Below, one piece after another: positions 1 through 6,236 of a stretch of 10,960 bases of DNA. The notes beneath the pieces are model-generated. The model saw only the letters and a program-made list of their open reading frames with translations. It searched no databases and was not told the origin of the DNA. A program made the position numbers and the translations under genes. Each line of letters opens with the position of its first letter. Position 1 is the stretch's first letter. The stretch covers positions 1 through 10,960 of the forward strand of contig JBGPIK010000219.1 of the NCBI GenBank assembly GCA_041484845.1. The letters are read 5' to 3'. Source of the DNA: JBGPIK01 sp041484845. GTDB taxonomy: Bacteria > Desulfobacterota > Binatia > UBA9968.

Positions 1-1
1 C

Positions 2-145
2 AGCGGCAAGGTAAAACGAAATAAAGGATTTAAGAGCCACCTACTGTCGAGCAAGGGCAAGAAACGCAAGCGGCACCTGCGCCAGGGAACTATGGTGGCG
101 GCTGTTGAAACCAAGAACATCCGTAGAATGATACCCTATCTCTAA
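2..145 (+). CDS. rpmI: 50S ribosomal protein L35, C-terminal part (5' end outside window)
   Basis: The window opens inside this gene. Reading from base 2 gives 47 codons and a TAA stop at 143-145. The product is very basic (many Lys and Arg), contains the family's SHLLSSKGKKRKRHLR-like core, and ends in the typical segment IRRMIPYL. L35 is a small protein (about 65 residues) of the large ribosomal subunit, so roughly the last two thirds are present. L35 is normally encoded between infC and rplT, and rplT does follow here; infC is expected just upstream, outside the window. The 113-bp gap to rplT is longer than usual and holds a strong hairpin. The identification is firm; the start cannot be seen. 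Confidence 0.95.
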   Translation, partial: SGKVKRNKGFKSHLLSSKGKKRKRHLRQGTMVAAVETKNIRRMIPYL

Positions 146-161
146 ATACAATTGCGGAGTC

Positions 162-219
162 ATGAGTGCTGAGGACTGAGTTAAGATTTTTACTCAGTCC
201 TCATAGCTCAGCTCTCATT
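162..219. repeat. Intergenic hairpin built from 7-nt words (rpmI-rplT gap)
   Basis: A perfect 12-bp inverted repeat (TGAGGACTGAGT at 170-181, ACTCAGTCCTCA at 192-203) encloses a 10-nt loop. The pairing can extend outward: 162-173 matches 207-218 in inverted orientation at 11 of 12 positions, in a shifted register. Each arm is a short tandem array. The left arm has three units of form NTGAGNN (162-182) and the right arm has four of form NCTCANN (192-219). It is not a classic terminator, because no T-run follows the stem. It could be a processing or attenuation site, or a mobile intergenic repeat. The function is unknown. Confidence 0.75.
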
Positions 220-241
220 ACTGTAAAATTTTAGCACCGCT

Positions 242-250
242 AAGGAAGGA
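242..250 (+). promoter_or_regulatory. Ribosome binding site of rplT
   Basis: The purine-rich run AAGGAAGGA lies 8 nt upstream of the GTG at 259 and fixes that non-ATG codon as the start of rplT. It is one of the strongest Shine-Dalgarno sites in the first operon; pheS, pheT (at its conserved ATG) and merR have none that is convincing. Confidence 0.75.
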
Positions 251-258
251 GCCACACA

Positions 259-618
259 GTGCCACGAGCTAAGGGCGGGAGTAAATCCCGGCAAAGAAGA
301 AAAAAAATAATGAAGTTGGCCAAGGGCTATGTTGGAGGCCGCGGCCGGTTATATCGATCGGCGCGTGAGACGGTAGAGCGCGCTCTCGCTTTCGCTTACC
401 GAGATCGACGGGTCAAAAAGAGGTCGTTTCGCGGTCTCTGGATAACGCGCATCGGCGCCGCCGCTAAACTCAACGGGATCTCGTATAGCCAATTGATTAA
501 AGGCCTTAAGCAGGCGGGGATCGAATTGGATAGAAAGATCCTGGCGGAGTTAGCTGTTGTAGATATGCCCGCATTCGGACAGTTGGCTGAAACTGCGAAA
601 ACCCATCGAAGCGCTTAA
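259..618 (+). CDS. rplT: 50S ribosomal protein L20
   Basis: The product is 119 residues, the normal length for L20, which binds 23S rRNA and is needed early in large-subunit assembly. The N-terminal MPRAKGG and the basic stretch to about residue 30 (KKIMKLAKGY, RGRLYR) form the extended rRNA-binding tail. Residues 47-65 (YRDRRVKKRSFRGLWITRI) and the NGISYSQLIKGL and GIELDRKILAELA segments are family hallmarks of the globular domain. The GTG start has a good ribosome binding site. In other bacteria L20 represses its own operon by binding leader RNA. No L20-leader structure can be assigned here, although the hairpin at 162-219 lies just upstream. The stop codon sits inside a 14-bp perfect palindrome (610-623), and pheS begins 21 bp later. 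Confidence 0.97.
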   Translation: MPRAKGGSKSRQRRKKIMKLAKGYVGGRGRLYRSARETVERALAFAYRDRRVKKRSFRGLWITRIGAAAKLNGISYSQLIKGLKQAGIELDRKILAELAVVDMPAFGQLAETAKTHRSA

Positions 619-639
619 GCGCTAGAGTTCCTTGCTCAG

Positions 640-1680
640 ATGAACGATTCCTTGGAAGCTCTCGAAGGAGAGATTCTGGATCGCATCCAGCAATCTAACT
701 CCGAGACGGAAATCGAAGAACTGCGCGTGGAAACTTTGGGGCGCAAGGGGAGGCTGACGCTTCTCCTGCGTGCTCTGAAGGACCTTCCGGCCGAAGAACG
801 GCCGCGTGCCGGCGAGCGGCTCAACCAAATCAGGCGCGCCCTCCAGGCGCGCTTGGATGAACGCCTGAGCGCGGTAAAAGAACAGTCCCGAGAGCGCGCG
901 CTCAAAGAAGAACAAATCGATATCACGCTGCCGGGGAGCCGTTGGGAGTGGGGCGGAACGCATCCGCTCACGCTCGTGATCGACGAGATCATCGATGTAT
1001 TTTGGGGCATGGGATTTGAAATTGCTCGCGGTCCGGACATCGAGGACGATTACCACAATTTTGAAGCGCTCAATATCCCCAAAGATCATCCCGCCCGCGA
1101 CATGCAGGACACCTTCTTTGTGTCGACCGGTCGTTTGCTGCGGACGCACACCTCGCCGGTGCAAATTCGCACGATGGAAAGCCGCAAACCGCCGCTTCAG
1201 ATCATCGTGCCGGGCGCGGTCTATCGCCATGATGACGACGCCACGCATTCGCCGATGTTTCACCAGGTGGAAGGCTTCATGGTGGACAACCACATTGCTT
1301 TTTCCGATCTGAAAGGCGTGCTGACCCATTTCTTGCGCCAAGTTTTTAGCCATGAGACCGGGGTAAGATTTCGACCGAGTTTTTTTCCTTTTACCGAACC
1401 GAGCGCTGAGATCGATATCCAATGTCTGATCTGCGGCGGCCCTGGGATTGCGGCCGAGGGTCAGACCTGCCGGGTATGCAAAGGAACGGGGTGGCTGGAG
1501 ATCCTCGGCGCGGGGATGATCGATCCGCAGGTTTTCCGTTTCGTCGGTTACGATCCGGAGCGCGTATCAGGTTTTGCGTTCGGTATGGGCGTCGAGCGCA
1601 TCGCGATGCTCAAATACGGCATCGATGACATAAGGCTTTTTTTCCAAAATGATCTGCGCTTTTTGCGCCAGTTCGACTAA
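640..1680 (+). CDS. pheS: Phenylalanine--tRNA ligase, alpha subunit
   Basis: This is the catalytic alpha subunit of the cytoplasmic (alpha-beta)2 PheRS, which charges tRNA-Phe with phenylalanine. It has 346 residues, a little longer than the E. coli protein. Residues 1 to about 95 form the charged N-terminal coiled-coil arm. The class II core follows: THTSPVQIRTM (169-179), the motif 2 region with MFHQVEGF (206-213), FRPSFFPFTEPSAEID (244-259), and motif 3 GFAFGMGVERIAM (311-323). Four cysteines (262, 265, 277, 280) in a CxxC-x11-CxxC pattern resemble the zinc-type knuckle of many bacterial PheS proteins, here with a slightly longer spacer. The ATG at 640 has no clear Shine-Dalgarno sequence. 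Translation is probably coupled to rplT, which ends 21 bp upstream. The gene pairs with pheT downstream. Confidence 0.97.
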   Translation: MNDSLEALEGEILDRIQQSNSETEIEELRVETLGRKGRLTLLLRALKDLPAEERPRAGERLNQIRRALQARLDERLSAVKEQSRERALKEEQIDITLPGSRWEWGGTHPLTLVIDEIIDVFWGMGFEIARGPDIEDDYHNFEALNIPKDHPARDMQDTFFVSTGRLLRTHTSPVQIRTMESRKPPLQIIVPGAVYRHDDDATHSPMFHQVEGFMVDNHIAFSDLKGVLTHFLRQVFSHETGVRFRPSFFPFTEPSAEIDIQCLICGGPGIAAEGQTCRVCKGTGWLEILGAGMIDPQVFRFVGYDPERVSGFAFGMGVERIAMLKYGIDDIRLFFQNDLRFLRQFD

Positions 1681-1684
1681 CGGA

Positions 1685-1774
1685 TTGGAGTATTGGAGTG
1701 ATGGAGTACCGGAGTGATGGGTGGGGAAGACGCAATACTCCAACACTCCAATACTCCATTACTCCAGTTTTTTT
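1685..1774. repeat. Intergenic hairpin built from 8-nt words, with T-tract (pheS-pheT gap)
   Basis: The left arm is a tandem array of GGAGTNNN units at 8-nt spacing (from 1687). The right arm is the complementary array of ACTCCANN-like units (1737-1763). Bases 1687-1708 pair with 1736-1757 as a 22-bp stem with one mismatch (1701 against 1743) and a 27-nt loop. Because the units repeat, other pairing registers are possible. Seven T residues follow at 1768-1774, seven bases before the conserved pheT start, so the RNA looks like an attenuator or terminator placed inside an operon whose two products are needed in equal amounts. It may instead be a passive intergenic repeat. Confidence 0.75.
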
Positions 1775-1780
1775 CTTGCC

Positions 1781-3865
1781 ATGAAATTCACTCTCAACTG
1801 GTTAAAAGAATTCGTCACCTTGAAAGCCGCGCCCGAAAAGCTCGCCGAGTTGCTGACGATGGCGGGACTCGAGGTTGAATCGCTGGCTGCGCAGCGCGAG
1901 CCGGAAACAAACGAAGAGGATTGGCTCTTCGAGATCGGGGTGACGCCCAATCGTGGCGATTGCCTCGGGCTCGCGGGCCTGGCTCGGGAAATTTCCGCCC
2001 TGACCGGCGGGCGATTGAAGTCACCTGCCGCGAGCCCGGGTGTGAAAAGCTCCGCCATGAACCAACATGTGCGCATCGCCATTGGCGCCCCGCGGCGGTG
2101 TGCCCGTTATTCGGCGCGCGTGGTCCATCAAGTTCAAGTCGGGCCGTCACCCGCGTCGATGCGGTATCGATTGGAATCGTGCGGCATTCGCTCGATCAAC
2201 GCCGTGGTCGATATCACCAATTATGTTATGATCGAAACCGGTCAACCGCTTCACGCCTTCGATATGGAGCGTTTGCCGATGCGTAAGATCAACGTAAGGC
2301 CGGCGAACGAGATCAAAAAATTCACTACGCTTGACGGCGTGGAAAGGGAGCTGGTGCCGGAAGACTTGCTGATATGCGACGGTGATATCCCGGTGGCGCT
2401 TGCCGGCGTGATGGGCGGCATGAATTCCGATGTGGGAGACAGCACCCGGTCGGTTCTGCTCGAGAGCGCCAATTTCGACCCGACGACGATTCGGCGCACT
2501 GCCAAGCGATTGGGGCTGCATAGTGAAGCATCGCATCGTTTCGAAAGGGGCGTGAATCCGGAGGGGACGATAGCGGCATTGGATCGCGCGGTTTACCTCC
2601 TCGCCCAATGCGCGAGGGGCGTGCCGGTAAACGGTGTAGCCGACCGTTATCCGCGGCGGCCTAAGCCTGCCGCCATTATGTTACGCGAAAAACGCATCGT
2701 GAAACTCCTGGGCGTGCGTCTAGAAGGGCAACAAGCCGAAAAATTGCTCAAGTCGCTCGGTCTCGAGACGCAAAGACAAGCTCGCCGCGGAGCGATCAAA
2801 GTTATTTCTTCAAGCCGCCGGCCCGACCTCACGCGCGAAGCCGACCTGATCGAGGAAGTCGCGCGGCTCTACGGTTATGAAAGGATCCCTTCTACGCTTC
2901 CGTTCCTGCGCGCCTCGGGCGGCAAGAAAGACGAGCCATTGGCTTACGAGCGGCGCCTACGCTGCTTTCTCGCCGGCGAAGGATTGCTGGAAGTGATCAA
3001 TCTCCCCTTCACCACGGAAGAGCTGAACCGGTTCTTTCCCGGGTTGTGGGACGGTTCGTCCGCGCCGGTCTCGGTGCAGAATCCGCTCGCCAAAGAAAGC
3101 GCCGAGATGCGGTTGAGCTTGCTGCCGGGACTGTTTGAAAACCTGCGGGTCAACCTGGCGCAGAAAACAGAGAGCTTCCACGCGTATCATTTGGGCAAAG
3201 CTTTTAGGCTCGCGGCCGGCGGCGAAACAGAAGAACGGCAATCCCTCGCGGGGTTGTTATTCGGCCCGCGGGCGCGCCGCGGATTACGGCGCGCGGACCT
3301 CGCACCCGTGGAATTTCTCGGTTGCAAAGGGGTAGTGGAAGGGGTACTGGATTTGCTTCGCATCCAAGACGCGGTGAGGTGGCGCGAGGAGTCGATTCAT
3401 GCGTTACATCCGGGAATAACCGCCGCGCTTTATTGCGGTGAAAAACGCTTGGGCTATTTGGGACAAATTCATCCCGACGTCTTGGATGAGCTTGGATTGC
3501 CACAGTTTTCAGTTTTCGAACTTGACTTCGAGGGACTGCTTCAGTATGCTCCGCGACGAATAACGGTCCGTTCTTTGCCGCGTTTTCCGGCGGTTGAGCG
3601 GGATTTGGCGGTCGTTGTCGATCGGGCGTTTCCCTCACAGCAGATCATTAGTTGGGTTGCGAGACTCGGCGAACCTTTAATTAAACATATCAAAGTATTT
3701 GATCAGTATCTCGGATCTCCGATTCCTGAAGGCAAGAAGAGCTTGGCCTACAAAATTTCATATCGAGCCGATGACCGGACGCTGACCGACGCGGAGGTCC
3801 AGGCTCTGCACCAGAGGATCGTCCAACAAATCGGCCATGTTTTTGACGCGCAACTGCGGAGCTGA
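1781..3865 (+). CDS. pheT: Phenylalanine--tRNA ligase, beta subunit, short form without the N-terminal tRNA-binding domain
   Basis: This is the beta subunit of PheRS, carrying the editing site and tRNA anticodon recognition. It has 694 residues, whereas E. coli PheT has 795. The opening MKFTLNWLKEFV is the conserved family start, and LTMAGLEVESL follows. The chain then jumps at about residues 38-48 to FEIGVTPNRGDCL (50-62), so the EMAP/OB-type tRNA-binding domain usually inserted here is absent. The rest is complete: the B3/4 editing domain (about 105-260, with INAVVDITNYVM and HSEASHRFERGVNPEG), the B5 domain (about 290-370, ending EEVARLYGYERIP), a catalytic-like core (about 385-590) and the C-terminal FDX-ACB domain (about 598-694). 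An in-frame GTG at 1721 would add 20 residues read from the repeat, with GGAG 6 nt upstream of it. I prefer 1781 by homology, although it has no Shine-Dalgarno sequence. Confidence 0.95.
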   Translation: MKFTLNWLKEFVTLKAAPEKLAELLTMAGLEVESLAAQREPETNEEDWLFEIGVTPNRGDCLGLAGLAREISALTGGRLKSPAASPGVKSSAMNQHVRIAIGAPRRCARYSARVVHQVQVGPSPASMRYRLESCGIRSINAVVDITNYVMIETGQPLHAFDMERLPMRKINVRPANEIKKFTTLDGVERELVPEDLLICDGDIPVALAGVMGGMNSDVGDSTRSVLLESANFDPTTIRRTAKRLGLHSEASHRFERGVNPEGTIAALDRAVYLLAQCARGVPVNGVADRYPRRPKPAAIMLREKRIVKLLGVRLEGQQAEKLLKSLGLETQRQARRGAIKVISSSRRPDLTREADLIEEVARLYGYERIPSTLPFLRASGGKKDEPLAYERRLRCFLAGEGLLEVINLPFTTEELNRFFPGLWDGSSAPVSVQNPLAKESAEMRLSLLPGLFENLRVNLAQKTESFHAYHLGKAFRLAAGGETEERQSLAGLLFGPRARRGLRRADLAPVEFLGCKGVVEGVLDLLRIQDAVRWREESIHALHPGITAALYCGEKRLGYLGQIHPDVLDELGLPQFSVFELDFEGLLQYAPRRITVRSLPRFPAVERDLAVVVDRAFPSQQIISWVARLGEPLIKHIKVFDQYLGSPIPEGKKSLAYKISYRADDRTLTDAEVQALHQRIVQQIGHVFDAQLRS

Positions 3866-3907
3866 TTCACAAAGCGATCGGATAGAGACAAACGTGAGAG
3901 GTGGAAA

Positions 3908-4225
3908 ATGACCAAGGCAGAAATAATCACGCGAATTTACGAAAAGGTCGGTTTTTCCAAGAAGGATGCGACCGATGTCGTCGAAGCGACCTTTGACATC
4001 ATTAAGGGCAGTTTGGAACGAGGGGAAAAAGTAAAGATTTCCGGCTTTGGTAATTTCGTCGTCAACACCAAGCGCCCGCGCAAGGGAAGAAATCCTCAGA
4101 CCGGCGACGAGATTATCATCGTCGGCCGTAAAGTTTTGACCTTCAAGGCGAGCCAGATTCTAAAGAAAGGCTTGAATTCGATATCCACGTCTTCTTCACC
4201 CGGCTCCTCCGCCGCGGCCGAATAA
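3908..4225 (+). CDS. ihfA: Integration host factor, alpha subunit
   Basis: This is a DNA-bending HU/IHF-family protein of 105 residues. The N-terminal helices (MTKAEIITRIYEKVGFSKKD) form the dimer body. KISGFGNF (43-50) precedes the beta-ribbon arm, and GRNPQTGDEI (60-69) carries the proline at 63 that intercalates into bent DNA. The GRNPQTGDEI form and the position after pheT favour IHF-alpha over HU. The last 15 residues or so (SISTSSSPGSSAAAE) are a low-complexity tail beyond the usual end. The site GAGAGGTGG at 3896-3904 gives a good ribosome binding site close to the ATG. The pheT-ihfA-merR order is common in proteobacterial-type genomes. A beta partner would be encoded elsewhere. Confidence 0.93.
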   Translation: MTKAEIITRIYEKVGFSKKDATDVVEATFDIIKGSLERGEKVKISGFGNFVVNTKRPRKGRNPQTGDEIIIVGRKVLTFKASQILKKGLNSISTSSSPGSSAAAE

Positions 4226-4234
4226 TCGTTATCG

Positions 4235-4588
4235 ATGACGTCTCCTTTACCCGATAAGATCTATTTCAAAATCGGCGAGGTCAGTGAGATCGTCGGGGTT
4301 GAGCCTTATGTGTTGCGCTACTGGGAAACAGAATTCGATGTGCTCAAACCCTCCAAAGCTCCATCGCGTCATCGCCTCTACAAAAAAAGAGACGTGGAGC
4401 TTTTGTTGGATATCAAGCGGCTGTTATATTCCGAAGGCTTCACTATCGAGGGAGCGAGGAAAAAACTGAAGGAAAGTAAAAAAGAAGAGAAGAGCCAGCT
4501 TAAACTCCCGCTTTCCGAGCTTAAGTATAAGAACGCCCTCGTGAAAATTAAAAAGGATCTCCAATCCCTGCGCAAGTTGCTTTCGTAG
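4235..4588 (+). CDS. Small MerR-family transcriptional regulator
   Basis: The 117-residue product has an N-terminal MerR winged helix-turn-helix: YFKIGEVSEIVGVEPYVLRYWETEF (10-34) followed by the wing RHRLYKKRDVELLLDIKRLLYSEGFTIEGARKKL (45-78). The remaining 40 or so residues are rich in Lys, Glu and Leu and look like a short coiled-coil dimerisation helix. There is no effector-binding domain and no metal-binding cysteine, so it is not a metal sensor of the classic kind. Proteins of this short type next to ihfA are conserved in many genomes but have no settled target. It starts 9 bp after ihfA with no clear Shine-Dalgarno sequence, so translation is probably coupled. Confidence 0.88.
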   Translation: MTSPLPDKIYFKIGEVSEIVGVEPYVLRYWETEFDVLKPSKAPSRHRLYKKRDVELLLDIKRLLYSEGFTIEGARKKLKESKKEEKSQLKLPLSELKYKNALVKIKKDLQSLRKLLS

Positions 4589-4616
4589 CCGCGCCGATCG
4601 GATCGCCGAAATCGCT

Positions 4617-5081
4617 CCAGAGGTCAGAGATCAGCAATTCAGTTCAATTTTTTCGGTCCTTGATTGTCGATCGCTTGTCCTCGAAATCGTGCGCCGTTAG
4701 GATTTTTTACAACTCAAGTAGGGTTTTCAGCAACCTGCTGCGCCAATGTCCTACACGGAAATTTGCTGAACAAACCACGTTGCGCTAGCCCGCATTTCTC
4801 ACATCAGAGTCAATCGACAGGCGAGCTCTCCAGAGCGAGGCGATGAGCCGGTGCCTTGGAGCAGCCCGCAAACTGAGTTGCTGGAGCGAACGCCCGTGGC
4901 AAAGCGCAAGCGGCGAACCGAGCCCCGAACACGGCATTGAAACTGTTCGCCTCTGTGCCTCGCTCTTCCGATCTTGCCTCTCGATCGGCACAGTGTCATC
5001 CGTTTCCTCGCACTGCGAGAAATGCGGGCTAGCGCCGTTCCTTCGCAGTCATCCTGCGGACCTCTGATCTCTGACTTCTGA
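4617..5081. repeat. Widely spaced inverted heptamer repeats framing the merR-transporter spacer
   Basis: AGAGGTCAGAGATCAG at 4619-4634 is matched in inverted orientation by CTGATCTCTGACTTCT at 5064-5079, 15 of 16 positions. The left arm consists of TCAGAGN-type heptamers (4617-4637) and the right arm of NTCTGAN-type heptamers (5061-5081). The design matches the hairpins at 162-219 and 1685-1774, but the arms are about 430 bp apart with a palindromic element between them. The simplest reading is a hairpin of the same class whose loop was split by an insertion. Other than this, 4643-4777 holds only a weak 5-bp hairpin (CAGCA-ACC-TGCTG, 4728-4740) and no gene or tRNA that I can see. Confidence 0.6.
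4782..5035. mobile_element. MITE-like imperfect palindrome with 19-bp terminal inverted repeats
   Basis: The ends are perfect inverted repeats: GCGCTAGCCCGCATTTCTC (4782-4800) and its complement (5017-5035). A CGTT direct repeat flanks them immediately (4778-4781 and 5036-5039), as a 4-bp target duplication would. A second paired block lies inside: 4812-4847 matches the complement of about 4951-4986, including a perfect 10-bp run (4832-4841 with 4957-4966). The centre has its own 7-bp stem (GGCGAAC 4912-4918, GTTCGCC 4945-4951). At 254 bp with no plausible coding frame it fits a non-autonomous miniature element. A large structured non-coding RNA or a REP-like repeat cluster are alternatives. 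No transposase is present in the window. Confidence 0.5.
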
Positions 5082-5086
5082 TTTCG

Positions 5087-5118
5087 CTGCCATTCATAGT
5101 GGCAGGGCGGTTTTTTTT
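5087..5118 (+). terminator. Possible intrinsic terminator upstream of the first transporter
   Basis: CTGCCA (5087-5092) pairs with TGGCAG (5100-5105) around a 7-nt loop. GGCGG and a run of eight T (5111-5118) follow. The short stem and the 5-nt offset before the T-run make it weaker than a textbook terminator. It would separate the merR-side transcription unit from the transporter cassette. Confidence 0.4.
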
Positions 5119-5219
5119 GAAATTGCGTAAAAAATTTGTGGCGCTTGATAAAAACTGTGCTAAAAGAATCCCGATAGTCTCCCATCTACAGTTTCACTTC
5201 GAGCGAGCAGGAGATGCTT

Positions 5220-6233
5220 ATGGATCAAAACCGCGGCAGGGCAAGCAGGGCAGCCATGGCGATGGCGGCATCGGTACTTGCGGCGCTGATGCTTTACGGC
5301 GGCTTGGCCGCGGCGCAAATGCCAAAGCTCAAGATCGGCACGTTGGGCGCGCCGTCCACCAGCGTTTGGATGGTAGCGGTGTTGCAAGCCAAGCGCTTCG
5401 ACTTGAAAAATGGTATCGACATCGAATGGGTCGAGCAGCCTTCCACCGCGGCGGTCTATAATGACTTCGCCGCCGGATCGTACCCAGTCGCGACGGGCGG
5501 CGTGATCAGCTATGCCAATCAATATGCCCGCGGCGTCAAGTCTAAATTGTTCGCCACTTATCAAATCTTCGGCACATCGATCATCGTAAACACGGAACGC
5601 GCTCCTAACATTCATTCGCTCAAGGATCTAAGCGGCAAGGAAATCGCCGCGCCGCTCGCTTCGGAGAACACCAAGGCAATGGAGATTTATTTGAAATGGG
5701 CCGGCGTTGATGTCAAATCGCTCAAAATAAAAAATTTCGAGCAGCCGGGCGTCGTTGCCGAGCTCAAGTCGCCGACCGGATCAGCGCTGGCGGGAATCGT
5801 TTTTTCCCAAGTGCCGACGCGCCTGGTGATGGACGATCCCAAAAAATTCAAAGATCTCGTTTCGGCGGATGAGCTGGACGCGTTGTGGCGCCAGAAGACC
5901 GGGACCGATTATCATTGGTTGCTCGGCTGGGTGGCGCACGACGATTTCGCCAAGGAGAACAGAGAACTGCTGCAAAAGACGCATAACGCGATGAAAGAGA
6001 CCATCGAGTGGTTTTACAAGAATAGTGACGAAGCACTCGAGATCGTGGCCAAGAAAAGCAAAGAGTCGGTGCCGGTCCTGCGCGAGACGATCAAGGCTAA
6101 GCGCGTCCGGTTCATGCAGTTGACTGCCGAGTCTCAGGAAAAGGCGTTGATCGAGCTGTTCAAGCAAGGCGCCGATATCGGCATGATCGCCAAACTCCCC
6201 GACGCGACTTTCTTTTATCGGGGGCTCAAATAG
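5220..6233 (+). CDS. ABC transporter substrate-binding protein, NitT/TauT (NMT1/SsuA-like) type
   Basis: This is a secreted or periplasmic binding protein of 337 residues that delivers an unknown small molecule to the permease encoded next. Residues 1-33 are a Sec signal peptide: a basic start, a hydrophobic core AMAASVLAALMLYGGLA, then AAAQ. The mature part opens with LKIGTLGAPSTSVWM and has the family layout: AVLQAKRFDLKNGIDIEWVEQPS, a SLKDLSGKEIAAPLAS domain-crossing segment (133-148), and VAELKSPTGSALAGIVFSQVPTRLV in the second lobe. Relatives bind nitrate, sulfonates, bicarbonate or thiamine precursors, and the sequence does not show which applies here. I chose the ATG at 5220 because AGGAG (5209-5213) sits 6 nt upstream. 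The ATG at 5214 is in frame but touches the ribosome binding site. Confidence 0.88.
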   Translation: MDQNRGRASRAAMAMAASVLAALMLYGGLAAAQMPKLKIGTLGAPSTSVWMVAVLQAKRFDLKNGIDIEWVEQPSTAAVYNDFAAGSYPVATGGVISYANQYARGVKSKLFATYQIFGTSIIVNTERAPNIHSLKDLSGKEIAAPLASENTKAMEIYLKWAGVDVKSLKIKNFEQPGVVAELKSPTGSALAGIVFSQVPTRLVMDDPKKFKDLVSADELDALWRQKTGTDYHWLLGWVAHDDFAKENRELLQKTHNAMKETIEWFYKNSDEALEIVAKKSKESVPVLRETIKAKRVRFMQLTAESQEKALIELFKQGADIGMIAKLPDATFFYRGLK

Positions 6234-6236
6234 GTT

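Noticed and set aside
610..623. Perfect 14-bp palindrome AGCGCTTAAGCGCT over the rplT stop codon
   Set aside because: It has no loop, so it cannot form a useful RNA hairpin, and no promoter lies nearby. Most of it is coding sequence. It is probably chance.
622..1422. Long minus-strand open frame opposite pheS
   Set aside because: It is a shadow of pheS. The plus-strand reading gives a complete, conserved PheRS alpha subunit.
1687..1763. CRISPR-like array
   Set aside because: The units are 8 nt, adjacent and degenerate, with no spacers. The structure is a periodic inverted repeat.
4664..5067. Short open frames on both strands in the merR-transporter spacer
   Set aside because: They overlap the palindromic element and inverted repeats, have no ribosome binding sites, have Cys/Arg/Ser-rich compositions typical of non-coding frames, and match no family I recognise.
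5117..5180. Sigma70 promoter for the first importer in the AT-rich stretch
   Set aside because: TTGAAA (5117) and TTGATA (5145) are fair -35 matches, but neither has an acceptable -10 at 16-18 bp.
4589..5219. tRNA gene after merR
   Set aside because: Some genomes carry a tRNA here, but I found no T-arm GGTTCNANNCC motif or acceptor-stem pairing in this spacer.
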